DNA of 64,000 bases from an uncultured Candidatus Melainabacteria bacterium (GCA_934726055.1 CAKVCZ010000010.1:1-64000), one strand, 5' to 3'. Counted from the stretch's first letter, positions 32,906 through 42,569 are shown. Made by a program: numbers and translations. The notes: generated from the letters alone by a model not told the origin.

Positions 32906-34564
32906 TTAAGATTTATTAAGGTTGTCCAAATTATCTTTTGCTGCAGTCATAACAATATCTCTTACTTTTTTCATTTCCATTGCAGTATCATAAGTTTTTG
33001 AAAGAGTTATTCTTGGCTTATCAATTTTTGTAGAAATTTCCTTTTTATTTTGTAAATATTTTTTAAACGATTCTTGCTCATTTCCTATTGTTTTTGCAGA
33101 ACTCCTGTATTTTTTCATAATATTTTTTATACAAGGCATAACGAGCATATAATCCGTAATAACTGCTTTGATTTTTCTGTTTTCATCAGGGTTAACTGTA
33201 TCAACTTTTCTTCCGCCAATAAACAAATCATCTATAGGATTTTTACCGCCATTTAGGAAATACTCTTTATCAGTTTTTACAGAATATTCCATTCCGGCAC
33301 AGCGTATAAGTTGAACATCTTTATCACTTGTCAAAAGAGAACCGGCAGAAGCTTTTAAAATTTCTACCAAATCCTTTTCTGATAGTTCAACTAGTTTTAA
33401 TTCATTATTAAAAGGTGCAATAGAATATTTTACCTGATGATTGGTAATTTTATCCTTCATTCCTCCTCTAATAGAAGCTGCTTGGAAAAGAGAAACCTCC
33501 GCACCGTATGATTTACCGCATTCAAGCATAGAATCTGCAAATGCGTTAGCCAATGGATTTTCAAAATAGCGTTCTTTGTATTCATTACGTGGAGCGTACT
33601 CGCCATTCACTTTTGCAAGAGTAACTCTGTATCCGAGTTTTTTATCAATTAAATCATTTGCAAAATCTGATTCTGCGAAATCATTTACGTTATACAAATT
33701 ATTTGAAATTTTATCAGTTTTTAAAATACCTTTTTCATCAAAAACAACATCAAGATAGCCGACTCTTCTGTTCATAGAACCTAATTGAGTAATCATAACA
33801 GGCTCTTTACGTTTTGAAGATAGAAGATTTAGTTTATGATTATTTTCTCCGTTTTGATTGTTAACACCTTCTATTAGTGTATGTGAATGTCCTCCGATAA
33901 TAATATCAACACCTTCAGTTTCTTGTGCAATTTTCAAATCATTTTCATAACCTACATGAGAGCATAGGATAATTTTATTTACACCTTGTTTTTCAAGGTT
34001 TACGACCTCGTTATTAATCGATTTTATTGTACTGTCAAGATTTTGAGGCTTAACAGTTTTGTCAACAGCATTTATATAAGAATCAAAAGGGGAAGTTCCT
34101 ATTATGCCGAATTTTTGACCACCTTTCATAAATATCGCCGATTTGACAAGTTTTTTGTCTTTAATCCTTTTTCTTAGCGGATTTTCTTTTCTTAATTTAA
34201 GATTTGCAGAAAAAGATTTAAACTCAGCTTTTTTTAATGAATCTGCCAATTTTTTAGACCCGCCTGCAAACTCATGATTTCCAAGAGCCAAAGCATCCAA
34301 ATGCATATAGTTGAACAGTTTTACCATCAAGGAATTTCTTTGCCTATCAGAACCGAAAAGACAATCCCCTGCTGCAATAGTAAAATTAGGAACATGAACA
34401 TTTTCTTTTACAAATTCATCATGAGCTGTCTTAAATTTTGATAATCTATCTACATCACCATGCATATCGTTTGTGTAAAAAATTCCCACTTCAACATCAC
34501 TTTTACTATTTTTACCCTGAGGTTGAAAAGGTTTTGTATTCAATTTTGGAGTTATTTTTAACAC
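32906..34564 (-). CDS. 5'-nucleotidase/UshA-family metallophosphoesterase, no signal peptide
   Basis: A 552-residue protein with a calcineurin-type metal-binding domain (FYTNDMHGDVDRLSKF, AAGDCLFGS, ALGNHEFAGG, CSHVGYENDL, IIGGHSHTLIEG) and a C-terminal 5'-nucleotidase substrate domain (ENPLANAFADSM, SIRGGMKDKI). These enzymes usually degrade nucleotides or UDP-sugars in the periplasm. This one starts at GTG 34564 with MLKITPKLNTKPFQPQGK and has no hydrophobic signal, which is unusual. A Lys/Arg-rich C-terminal extension follows the second domain. Confidence 0.85.
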   Translation of the reverse strand: MLKITPKLNTKPFQPQGKNSKSDVEVGIFYTNDMHGDVDRLSKFKTAHDEFVKENVHVPNFTIAAGDCLFGSDRQRNSLMVKLFNYMHLDALALGNHEFAGGSKKLADSLKKAEFKSFSANLKLRKENPLRKRIKDKKLVKSAIFMKGGQKFGIIGTSPFDSYINAVDKTVKPQNLDSTIKSINNEVVNLEKQGVNKIILCSHVGYENDLKIAQETEGVDIIIGGHSHTLIEGVNNQNGENNHKLNLLSSKRKEPVMITQLGSMNRRVGYLDVVFDEKGILKTDKISNNLYNVNDFAESDFANDLIDKKLGYRVTLAKVNGEYAPRNEYKERYFENPLANAFADSMLECGKSYGAEVSLFQAASIRGGMKDKITNHQVKYSIAPFNNELKLVELSEKDLVEILKASAGSLLTSDKDVQLIRCAGMEYSVKTDKEYFLNGGKNPIDDLFIGGRKVDTVNPDENRKIKAVITDYMLVMPCIKNIMKKYRSSAKTIGNEQESFKKYLQNKKEISTKIDKPRITLSKTYDTAMEMKKVRDIVMTAAKDNLDNLNKS

Positions 34565-34606
34565 GTTGTGTACCTATTAAAGAAACCGTTCTTGTATTGT
34601 TTAGAG

Positions 34607-35227
34607 CTAATCACAAGCATGCTTGCCGTCCCAGGATAAATCACTACGACATTTTAGATAATCCATATTTCCATAAAGTATTGGCCAAGAAATCCAATTA
34701 TATGCTAGGTTTTCATTACTAAAATATTGATATCTATCATCATTATAACAAGACGAACAAAACAAATCAAAGAAATCAACACGATAAGTAGATGGGCCTT
34801 TGACATTGTCTAAGTCAATATATATCTCATAATCTCTATTTGATTCTACTATAGATACACCATTTGTTAATACCACACCATAAGTGAATCTACTTAAATG
34901 TGAATCATCATATTCATTCGTACTGCTATTATAACGTTTAATTGCTTTATTTGCTAAACAATCCGTTGCAGTAGAGCAAACTTTTGCAACATTCAAGTAT
35001 TTGGCAACATGTTGTAAATTAAAAGATCTATCACCATATTCAGCTCTGGCTTTCATTTCTGCTGCTTGAAGCATTGGAATAGTTGTTCTCAAGAGCATTA
35101 TATATTTTTCTTCGTTAAAACCGTTATTTTTAATATTTGGTATGGCAAGAGCTGCAGTAACGCCAATTATACCTACTACCAAAAGGACTTCTGCCATTGT
35201 GAATGCTTGTTTTAATTTGCTTTTCAT
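34607..35227 (-). CDS. Type IV pilin-like prepilin with C-terminal Cys signature
   Basis: Starting at the ATG at 35227 (GAGGTAAG upstream), the protein reads MKSKLKQAFTMAEVLLVVGIIGV, a class III leader with cleavage before Phe. The mature protein (about 198 residues) contains several cysteines, and ends with GNMDYLKC followed by DLSWDGKHACD. This ending recurs in the 47 kb prepilin. An in-frame Met at 35263 lacks a ribosome binding site. It stands alone beside the nucleotidase gene, 43 bp upstream of its start. Confidence 0.85.
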   Translation of the reverse strand: MKSKLKQAFTMAEVLLVVGIIGVTAALAIPNIKNNGFNEEKYIMLLRTTIPMLQAAEMKARAEYGDRSFNLQHVAKYLNVAKVCSTATDCLANKAIKRYNSSTNEYDDSHLSRFTYGVVLTNGVSIVESNRDYEIYIDLDNVKGPSTYRVDFFDLFCSSCYNDDRYQYFSNENLAYNWISWPILYGNMDYLKCRSDLSWDGKHACD

Positions 35228-35353
35228 AACACTTACCTCATTGTAAATATAATAGCACGACAAAAGTAACAGGTCAATTTTAGAAAGTATTAAAGCAACA
35301 AAATGTAAAACATCTTAATAAGAATTTATGAAATTAGCAGATTTTGTATGTTT

Positions 35354-35363
35354 GTGCTAGAAT
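35354..35363 (+). promoter_or_regulatory. Extended -10 promoter of the transketolase-ftsEX genes
   Basis: TGTGCTAGAAT (-10 TAGAAT at 35358-35363 with TG one base upstream) lies about 29 nt before the ATG at 35392. An overlapping TATAAT follows at 35363. No strong -35 is visible. Confidence 0.5.
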
Positions 35364-35391
35364 ATAATCAAAAGAGTATAAGGAGTTCAAA

Positions 35392-36345
35392 ATGTTGACA
35401 TTAAACAAAAAAGAAAGAAAATCAATTCGTGCAGCTTATGGTAAAGCTTTGGCAGAAGTTGGCAGAGAAAATAAAGATGTAGTAGTTCTTGATTCAGATT
35501 TGGCAGGTTCTACACAAACAATAATATTTGCAAAAGAATTTCCTGACAGATGGTTTGATTGCGGTATTGCAGAAGCAGATATGACAACAACAGCAGTTGG
35601 TCTTGCGTCAGTTGGCAAAATCCCATTCTTATCAAGCTTTGCAGTTTTTGCAACAGGTAGAAACTATGACCAAATCAGAAACGGTGCTTGCTATGCAGGA
35701 TTTAACATAAAAGTTGTAGGAACTCACGGCGGAATTACTGTTGGAGAAGACGGTGCTACTCACCAATCATTGGAAGATGTTTCTCTAATGCGTGGTATTC
35801 CGGGAATGCAAGTTTTAGTTCCATCGGATTGTGCTGAAATGAATGCTGCAGTAAAATATGCAGCTAAACATTTTGGCCCTGTTTACATTAGAGTTCCAAG
35901 AACAAATGTTCCTGATGTGTTTGAAGAAGGTCATCAATTCGATATGACAAAAGCCGTTGTTTTAAAAGAAGGTAAAGATGTAACTATCGTTACTAACGGC
36001 GAAACAACTGCAGAAGTAATCGAAGCATCTGAATTGTTAGCTAAAAAAGGTATTGATGTTGAAATCGTTCACATGCCAATGGTAAAACCTATGGACAAAG
36101 AAACAGTTTTAGCTTCAGCTAAGAAAACAGGCTTTGTTATTACAGTTGAAAACCATTCAGTAATTGGCGGGGTTGGTTCAGCAGTTTGTGAATTGCTTTG
36201 TGAAACATATCCTGTACCTGTTCACAGACTTGGTGTTCAAGATACATTCGGTCAATCAGGAGATTTTGACAACTTGATGAAACATTACAGATTAAATTCA
36301 ACTGAATTGGCAGAAGATATTACAAAAATAATGGAAACAAAATAA
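35392..36345 (+). CDS. Transketolase, C-terminal subunit
   Basis: The 317-residue protein corresponds to the pyrimidine-binding and C-terminal domains of transketolase: VVVLDSDLAGSTQT, FDCGIAEADMTTTAVGLAS with the catalytic Glu, GGITVGEDGATHQSLEDVSLMR, PVYIRVPR. Many bacteria encode split transketolases, with the N-terminal (TPP-binding) half usually adjacent; no such gene is in the window. It transfers two-carbon units in the non-oxidative pentose phosphate pathway. Its stop overlaps the ftsE start (TAATG). Confidence 0.88.
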   Translation: MLTLNKKERKSIRAAYGKALAEVGRENKDVVVLDSDLAGSTQTIIFAKEFPDRWFDCGIAEADMTTTAVGLASVGKIPFLSSFAVFATGRNYDQIRNGACYAGFNIKVVGTHGGITVGEDGATHQSLEDVSLMRGIPGMQVLVPSDCAEMNAAVKYAAKHFGPVYIRVPRTNVPDVFEEGHQFDMTKAVVLKEGKDVTIVTNGETTAEVIEASELLAKKGIDVEIVHMPMVKPMDKETVLASAKKTGFVITVENHSVIGGVGSAVCELLCETYPVPVHRLGVQDTFGQSGDFDNLMKHYRLNSTELAEDITKIMETK

Positions 36346-37019
36346 TGATACAGTTACGCTCGGTAACAAAAAAATATAAAAATAAATATGCACTAAAGAA
36401 TATTAATTTAGACATTCTTTCTGGTGAATTCGTATTTATTATCGGAAAATCAGGTGCCGGAAAATCAACACTGATGAAAATGTTATACAAAGAAGAAGCT
36501 CCATCTTCTGGTACGGTAATTATCGGAGGAATTAACGTTACAAACATTCCGCCTGATAAAGTTCCAAACCTTAGAAGATGTATGGGAATTGTTTTCCAAG
36601 ACTACAAACTTCTACAAAACCAAACCGTGTATGACAATGTTGCATACGTAATCAGAACTTTAGGCATAAGTTCTAAAGAAGTTCATGCCAGAGTTACAGG
36701 TGCATTAAAGGTCGTAGGACTTATTAATAAAATGAAAGCTAAACCAAATGAACTTTCAGGTGGCGAGCAACAACGTGTAAGTATTGCAAGAGCAATTGTA
36801 AACGGTCCGCCACTATTAATCGCAGATGAACCTACCGGCAACTTGGACCCTAAAAACTCTCTTGAAGTTATGCAAATTTTGGATCAAATTAATCAAAGAG
36901 GTATAACGGTTATTGTATCAACTCACGATCAAAATATGGTTAATTATTTCCGCAAACGTGTAATTACACTTGATAGCGGAGAAATTGTAAGGGACGTTCA
37001 AGCAGGTACTTATGAATAA
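36345..37019 (+). CDS. ftsE: Cell division ATP-binding protein FtsE
   Basis: A 224-residue ABC ATPase with Walker A IIGKSGAGKSTLMK, signature LSGGEQQRVSIARAI, Walker B LLIADEPTGNLDP and switch His in VSTHDQ. FtsE with FtsX links the divisome to peptidoglycan hydrolases. It overlaps both neighbours (transketolase upstream, ftsX by 8 nt), suggesting coupled translation. Confidence 0.95.
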   Translation: MIQLRSVTKKYKNKYALKNINLDILSGEFVFIIGKSGAGKSTLMKMLYKEEAPSSGTVIIGGINVTNIPPDKVPNLRRCMGIVFQDYKLLQNQTVYDNVAYVIRTLGISSKEVHARVTGALKVVGLINKMKAKPNELSGGEQQRVSIARAIVNGPPLLIADEPTGNLDPKNSLEVMQILDQINQRGITVIVSTHDQNMVNYFRKRVITLDSGEIVRDVQAGTYE

Positions 37020-37923
37020 TTCAAAAGCACAAAAGTTAAAAAAGAAAGTTAAAAATCATATTCCAAAAGACTGGCTTACAGAAATAAGAATAGTTTACCG
37101 TATGTCAGTTGAAATTTTTAATGACTTCAGAAGAACCGGCTGGATTAATTTGGCTATCATTACTACAATGGCAGCTATACTAACTCTGTTTGGAGCACTT
37201 TTAAGAACAACACTTTCTGTTTCAACTTTCGCTCACGAATTAGGTAATGTACTTGAAATCTCTGTATATTTGAAATCAAACGCAGATGCAAATGTCGTTG
37301 CAGAAAGAATTAAAGAATTTGACCATGTTGAAAAAGTTAGAATTATTCCAAAAGAAAAATCTTGGGGTGATTTGAAACGTGAACTTGATATTAATGACAT
37401 AGATAATCCATTACCGGATACATTACACGTCAAGGTTGATAAACCTACCAATACAAACGATGTCTTCGGGAAAATTAAAGCATTGTCTGTCGTAGAAGAT
37501 ATGAGTTATGCCCAAGATTTGGCTAAGAAGATTCAAGTTTTAAATAAAGTTGTAAATACGACAACAGTTTTTGTTGTAATTATCGTTGCAATTCTGACAA
37601 TAACTATCATCAACAACACAATTCAACTTGTTATTCAATCCAGAAAAGATGAAATTGAGATTATGCGTCTTATGGGTGTTAGCAATTGGTATATAAGAAT
37701 TCCGTTAATTATGCAAGGTGCTCTTTACGGTTTTGTAGGCGGTCTTATAGCGTTAGTACCTGTGGATATAGTTCAAAACATGCTAAATAACATTCATAAA
37801 TTCTTTGTTGTACCATCTCCTATATTCGCAGGAAATATTGTAATTATTTCAACATTGATTTTAGGAACTGTTTTTGGAGCAAGCGGAAGCTTTTTATCTA
37901 TCAAAAAGCACTTACAAGTTTAA
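37012..37923 (+). CDS. ftsX: Cell division protein FtsX
   Basis: The 303-residue membrane protein has the FtsX topology of four helices (about 45-65, 180-205, 230-255, 272-292) with an extracytoplasmic domain between the first two (LEISVYLKSNADANVVAERI), which activates murein hydrolase partners. The IQLVIQSRKDEIEIMRLMG segment is typical of ABC permease FtsX. The basic N-terminus (about 35 residues) is cytoplasmic. Confidence 0.93.
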   Translation: MNNSKAQKLKKKVKNHIPKDWLTEIRIVYRMSVEIFNDFRRTGWINLAIITTMAAILTLFGALLRTTLSVSTFAHELGNVLEISVYLKSNADANVVAERIKEFDHVEKVRIIPKEKSWGDLKRELDINDIDNPLPDTLHVKVDKPTNTNDVFGKIKALSVVEDMSYAQDLAKKIQVLNKVVNTTTVFVVIIVAILTITIINNTIQLVIQSRKDEIEIMRLMGVSNWYIRIPLIMQGALYGFVGGLIALVPVDIVQNMLNNIHKFFVVPSPIFAGNIVIISTLILGTVFGASGSFLSIKKHLQV

Positions 37924-37955
37924 ACTATTAAACTTTTTTTATAAGGGATTTAGTT

Positions 37956-39215
37956 GTGTATTCAGGGACAAATATTATATTAGTAACTAATAATGAAGCC
38001 ATGGTTGGTTTACTTAGCCCTGAACTTGTACAACTAAGAAACATTGATAGCATTTTAATCAAAAATTATCAAGATGCAATTACTGCAATAAAAAATGAAA
38101 GCCCGCAAGCAGTTCTTGTTGATTGTAAAAATTCAATAGAAGAACCTTTTTGCCTTGATTTAATAAGAAGAATAAAAGAAGTAACTTCTACTCCAATTAT
38201 TTTAATATTAGAAAATTATAATGCACAATTTGTCAAAAACGCGTTCAGATTTGGAATAAACGAAGTCGTAAATCTTCAATACGGAAGTGCTGAAATTCTC
38301 ATGAGAACTATTTGGAGCTTGCAAAAAAGAGAACTTAAACAAGTTGCAACAAGAAATGAAAATTTGTTAAAGGAATTAAATGTAATAAATGACAAAACCG
38401 GATTTTACACAGCAAAATACAGTAAAAAGGTTTTTCAAAACGAAATTGATTACTTACAAACAAAAAAACAAGATGGAATTTTTATGGCAATTGAACCAAA
38501 CAAAAATTCCAGACTTTCACCAAGCTTACAAAATATTATTGATACAATAAAAAACAACGTTAGAGCAACAGATATAATTGCACATACAAAGTTTCAAAAT
38601 ACTTTCTACATCTTGCTTGAAAACACAAATCTTGAAGGTGCTATGATTGTTTGGAACAGAATTAATCAAAACATCGGAGCACAAGAAACGCTATGTGGAA
38701 GTATTATTGCAATAAATACAAAAACAGATATTGAAAACATTGATATAATTTTAAAAGACGGACTTATTGAAGCTCAAAATTCACCAAATTTTGTATATAT
38801 TGGAGATTCAAAAACCAAGCCTAATGATAATTGGTTGAATGATACAAATATGCTAAATCAAAATAACGGGCCAAAAAATTTTAAACTGTTCAAACAATTA
38901 TATACCAGAAAATTAGAAAAAATAATTAAACCAACAATTGATAATCTACTTGATGAATACAGTGAAATTCTTGTGAACACTCAAACTCCACTCATCGAAA
39001 CTGATGATAGTTACAGTGTTAAGTTTTTACACAAAAGACAAGAAAGTGAATTTTCTATAACTCAAGACGGCAACAATGTTGTAATCAATTCAATTCACAA
39101 CGGCTTGGATAGTCCTGAAAACAAAACAATAAAAATGGATTTAAGCGAAATTTCCACCCACGAAATTGAAAGCAATTTTGAAGATTTTATTCTTGAATTT
39201 AAAACTTGTCTATAA
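37956..39215 (+). CDS. Receiver-like plus degenerate GGDEF-like protein
   Basis: Starting at GTG 37956 with AAGGGA upstream, this 419-residue protein looks like a response-regulator receiver (about 5-130) followed by a GGDEF-like fold (about 145-275; DKTGFYTAKYSKKVFQNEID). The usual receiver phospho-Asp region is AVLVDCKNS. In the second domain the GGDEF loop is replaced by TKFQNTF, so diguanylate cyclase activity is unlikely. A third unknown domain (300-419) follows. Soluble. Being 32 bp after ftsX it may belong to that operon. Family assignment is by fold-like pattern and needs care. Confidence 0.55.
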   Translation: MYSGTNIILVTNNEAMVGLLSPELVQLRNIDSILIKNYQDAITAIKNESPQAVLVDCKNSIEEPFCLDLIRRIKEVTSTPIILILENYNAQFVKNAFRFGINEVVNLQYGSAEILMRTIWSLQKRELKQVATRNENLLKELNVINDKTGFYTAKYSKKVFQNEIDYLQTKKQDGIFMAIEPNKNSRLSPSLQNIIDTIKNNVRATDIIAHTKFQNTFYILLENTNLEGAMIVWNRINQNIGAQETLCGSIIAINTKTDIENIDIILKDGLIEAQNSPNFVYIGDSKTKPNDNWLNDTNMLNQNNGPKNFKLFKQLYTRKLEKIIKPTIDNLLDEYSEILVNTQTPLIETDDSYSVKFLHKRQESEFSITQDGNNVVINSIHNGLDSPENKTIKMDLSEISTHEIESNFEDFILEFKTCL

Positions 39216-39216
39216 A

Positions 39217-39837
39217 TTACTTGAATGCATCAAAATCATCAAAACTGCCTTGGTTATCCTGTTCTTCAGATAAAACTAGTCCATCGTCAACTATTCTGGC
39301 CAAAAAAATATCTACATTTCTCATGTTTGGACCGTTTGATTTACCGTTTGTATCAAAATACAAATAACCACGATACTTGGAACCTGCATATGGACCTGAG
39401 GATATATTAGATCCCTCTACACCTGAACTAGGAATCCAAAGATCAATATCAATATTACCTTGTAAAACTCCACTAGCATCTCCATTTAAATTCGGAGTCT
39501 CAGAAGAACCATTATAATATTTTATTTCACCTGAATAAAAATGCTCCTGTGTAGCTGAAGGACCACTCATAAAGCTTAACTTATCTTCGCCTAATAGCAA
39601 TAAGGTCTTATATGGCAATGATTGGGAAGAGGTTTTTTCTCTTTGTGCTCTATAAAGCACTTCATCAATACCTTGAAAAGCAATACTCAAATCTTTAAAA
39701 GTTGATTTTGCTTTAGCTAATAAAGCTCGTCTTTCATATGTTTTTGCGATATTTGGGATAGTTAAAGTGCCAATCACTCCAATTATACCAATAGCTATTA
39801 AAATTTCCGATAACGTAAATGCAATAAATTTTTTCAT
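39217..39837 (-). CDS. Type IV pilin-like prepilin
   Basis: The protein starts at ATG 39837 (GGAG six bases upstream, itself inside an alternative ATG at 39849): MKKFIAFTLSEILIAIGIIG followed by VIGTLTIPNIAKTYERRAL, a class III prepilin leader and helix. The mature part is Gly/Ser-rich with no cysteine and carries DIDLWIPSSG and GYLYFDTNGKSNGPN, resembling the calcium-loop region of GspG-like pseudopilins. Its 3' end abuts the 37956 gene by 2 bp, convergent. It lacks the C-terminal DYLKC signature of the others. Confidence 0.82.
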   Translation of the reverse strand: MKKFIAFTLSEILIAIGIIGVIGTLTIPNIAKTYERRALLAKAKSTFKDLSIAFQGIDEVLYRAQREKTSSQSLPYKTLLLLGEDKLSFMSGPSATQEHFYSGEIKYYNGSSETPNLNGDASGVLQGNIDIDLWIPSSGVEGSNISSGPYAGSKYRGYLYFDTNGKSNGPNMRNVDIFLARIVDDGLVLSEEQDNQGSFDDFDAFK

Positions 39838-39992
39838 AAATTTCTCCATAAATATATTATACCCGAAATTAAAAATAATAAACGTAACTTTTTACATATT
39901 TAAAATTAAGTGTTGGACTTTATTTTATTTTTATAATAATATAGACAAATAGAGTTTCTGTAAAGCAGGTTTATTATAAGGGAGTTCACAAA

Positions 39993-40928
39993 ATGAAAAC
40001 TTACAAACTATTAACTAGAGCCGATTTAGACGGTATTATGTCTGCGGTATTGCTAAAAAAATTAGGCATGGTTGATGAAATTCAATTCTGCCATCCGAAA
40101 GATGTACAAGATGGAATAATTCCTGTTAGTGAAAATGATATTATAACAAATCTTCCATATAGTGAAAATGCAAAATTCGTTTTCGATCATCATTTTTATG
40201 ATGATGTAAGGGCTTACAACAAAAAATCTAATCATATTATCAACCCTGTTGCAAAATCTGCAACCAGAGTAATTTATGAATACTTCGGCGGAGCTGATAA
40301 ATTTCCAAGTGAATGGCAAGAACTTGTTAAAGCAGTGGATAAAATGGATTCCGGAGATTTAACAGAAGATGAAATAGTAAATCCATCAGGATTTTTATTA
40401 CTAAACTATATTCTTGATCCAAGAACAGGCTTAGGTAGATATGATAGCCAATTCAGACTTAAAAACTTTGAATTTATGCACTATATTATTGATTTAATGC
40501 AAACAACTACTGATATCGACGATATTTTAGGCATGCCTGATGTTAAAGCAAGAATTGATTTTTATAAAAATGAACAAATCCTGTTTAAAGATCAATTAAA
40601 AAAATGTTCAACAGTATATGATAATGTTGTGTTAGTAAACTATAAAGATGAAGAAACTATCCATGTTGGTAACAGATTCCTAATTTATACAATGTATCCA
40701 AGTTGTGATGTATCAATTCATAAAATCATGGGTAACAACAAAGATAAGACTGTATTTGCCGTAGGAAAATCTATTATAAATAGAAATTCTCAAGCTAATA
40801 TTTCTGAAATTATGTCTATGCACGGTGGCGGAGGACATAGAAATGCCGGCACTTGTCAAGTTTTACACAAAGATGCAGACAAAACTCTAAAAGCTATTTT
40901 AGATGAATTAAATGTTTGCGTTCACTAA
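39993..40928 (+). CDS. DHH-family phosphoesterase
   Basis: A 311-residue protein with the DHH layout: RADLDGIMSAVLLKK (first Asp motif), VFDHHFYDDVRA (DHH motif), and the C-terminal DHHA1 domain GGGGHRNAGTCQV. DHH proteins include nanoRNases, cyclic dinucleotide and pAp phosphatases and exopolyphosphatases. The exact substrate cannot be told. Cytoplasmic, transcribed alone with GGGAG before the ATG and ended by a strong terminator. Confidence 0.82.
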   Translation: MKTYKLLTRADLDGIMSAVLLKKLGMVDEIQFCHPKDVQDGIIPVSENDIITNLPYSENAKFVFDHHFYDDVRAYNKKSNHIINPVAKSATRVIYEYFGGADKFPSEWQELVKAVDKMDSGDLTEDEIVNPSGFLLLNYILDPRTGLGRYDSQFRLKNFEFMHYIIDLMQTTTDIDDILGMPDVKARIDFYKNEQILFKDQLKKCSTVYDNVVLVNYKDEETIHVGNRFLIYTMYPSCDVSIHKIMGNNKDKTVFAVGKSIINRNSQANISEIMSMHGGGGHRNAGTCQVLHKDADKTLKAILDELNVCVH

Positions 40929-40944
40929 TTTTCAAAGATATTAG

Positions 40945-40982
40945 AAAGCGGCGGATTTTGAAAAATCAAAATCCGCCGCTTT
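40945..40982. terminator. Bidirectional terminator between DHH gene and gatA
   Basis: A perfect 16 bp stem AAAGCGGCGGATTTTG/CAAAATCCGCCGCTTT with a 6-nt loop, T-rich on both strands. It serves both the plus-strand DHH gene and the minus-strand gatA. Confidence 0.85.
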
Positions 40983-41006
40983 TATATGTATTATATTATA
41001 ATTTAA

Positions 41007-42470
41007 CTAAACATTTGCAACTTGTTTATAGAAATCATGTTCTTGCTCAAATTTATAAGAGAAATTGAACAAATCAGCTTCTTTCATTTGTGGAGTCAAG
41101 ACTTGTAAACCGATAGGCATACCATCCTTGTCGAATCCAGCCGGCAAGCTTATTCCAGGAATACCAGCCAAGTTTGCAGAAATTGTTGCAATATCCGTTA
41201 AATACATTGCCAATGGATCTTCTGCTCTTGCACCTAAATCAAATGCGGTATTTGGACATGTTGGAGAAATCAAGGCATCCACTTTTTCAAATACTCTGTC
41301 AAAGTCTTCTTTTACAAGTCTTCTCATCTGTTGAGCTTTTTTGTAATAAGCATCATAATAGCCTGAAGATAATGCATAAGTTCCTAACATAATTCTACGT
41401 TTAACTTCAGGTCCAAAACCTTCTGCTCTAGTTTTTGTGTACATATCAAGCAAGCAATCTGCACCTTCGCAGCGATAGCCGTATTTAACTCCGTCAAATC
41501 TTGCCAAGTTTGAACTGCATTCAGCTGTTGCAAGAATGTAATATATACCGATAGAATATTTTAATGTAGGTAAAGAAACTTCTACAATTTCAGCACCTAA
41601 TTGCTTATATGTATCAATAGCTAAATCAATAGCTTTTTTAACGTCTTCCGTTACACCTTCAGCCATCAATTCTTTTATTACACCTATTTTTTTGCCCTTT
41701 ATATCATTATTCAATGATTTAGAATAATCTTCAACAGGCACATTCAAAGAAGTTGAATCTTTTGGATCGTATCCTGATATAACTTGTAATAAAGTTGCGG
41801 CATCTTCAACTGTTCTTGCAAAAGGTCCAATTTGATCTAAAGAAGACGCAAACGCAATTAATCCATAACGTGATACCCTGCCGTATGTAGGTTTCATTCC
41901 AACAATACCACAGAAACTTGCAGGAAGACGAATACTTCCACCTGTATCTGAACCTAAAGACAATGTTGCTTCACACGCTGCAACAGATGCTGCAGAACCA
42001 CCTGAAGAGCCACCCGGAACTTTATTCAAATTCCAAGGATTATGAACTTCATTAAATGCAGAATTTTCATTCGATGATCCCATTGCAAATTCATCCAAAT
42101 TTGCTTTTGCAACAATCGGAACCAAATTACCCAATAATTTTTCTGTTATTGTTGCATTATATGGTGAAACAAAATTTTCTAAGATTTTACTCGATGCAGT
42201 TGTTTTTGAACCAACCAAATTCATATTATCTTTTAATACTAAAGGAATTCCGGCTAATAATGGTAATTCTTCACCTTTAGCAATTTTTTCATCTACTTTT
42301 TTAGCTGTTTCTAATGCCGTATCTTTTGTCAAAGAATTGAATGCTTTTACTTTATCTTCAACTTCATCAATTCTTTCATAAGTTGCATTAACAAGTTCTA
42401 CTGCAGAAATTTCTTTATTTAAAAGTGCTTTCCTTTGTTCTGTTGCACTCTTTTTCAAAAGTTCATTCAT
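41007..42470 (-). CDS. gatA: Glutamyl-tRNA(Gln) amidotransferase subunit A
   Basis: GatA releases ammonia from glutamine for transamidation of mischarged Glu-tRNA(Gln) and often Asp-tRNA(Asn). The 487-residue amidase-signature enzyme contains IPLVLKDNM (catalytic Lys), GGSSGGSAASVAA (cis-Ser) and LGSDTGGSIRLPASF (nucleophile Ser). It is monocistronic here, with AAGGAG before the start and terminators on both sides; gatB and gatC are not nearby. Confidence 0.95.
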   Translation of the reverse strand: MNELLKKSATEQRKALLNKEISAVELVNATYERIDEVEDKVKAFNSLTKDTALETAKKVDEKIAKGEELPLLAGIPLVLKDNMNLVGSKTTASSKILENFVSPYNATITEKLLGNLVPIVAKANLDEFAMGSSNENSAFNEVHNPWNLNKVPGGSSGGSAASVAACEATLSLGSDTGGSIRLPASFCGIVGMKPTYGRVSRYGLIAFASSLDQIGPFARTVEDAATLLQVISGYDPKDSTSLNVPVEDYSKSLNNDIKGKKIGVIKELMAEGVTEDVKKAIDLAIDTYKQLGAEIVEVSLPTLKYSIGIYYILATAECSSNLARFDGVKYGYRCEGADCLLDMYTKTRAEGFGPEVKRRIMLGTYALSSGYYDAYYKKAQQMRRLVKEDFDRVFEKVDALISPTCPNTAFDLGARAEDPLAMYLTDIATISANLAGIPGISLPAGFDKDGMPIGLQVLTPQMKEADLFNFSYKFEQEHDFYKQVANV

Positions 42471-42516
42471 CTTTTTCTCCTTAATATTTGTTATTTTTAT
42501 TATAATTCAAACAGCA

Positions 42517-42543
42517 AAAAAGCACAAATAAATTGTGCTTTTT
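42517..42543. terminator. Terminator after the coiled-coil protein gene
   Basis: AAAAAGCACAA (42517-42527), 5-nt loop, TTGTGCTTTTT (42533-42543), an 11 bp perfect stem with A/T runs, upstream of gatA and downstream of the gene at 42570 on the minus strand. Confidence 0.75.
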
Positions 42544-42569
42544 CATTTATGATATGATAGTTGAATGCA

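Noticed and set aside
37956..39215. Active diguanylate cyclase
   Set aside because: The GGDEF loop is replaced by a sequence without the Gly-Gly-Asp/Glu-Glu residues.
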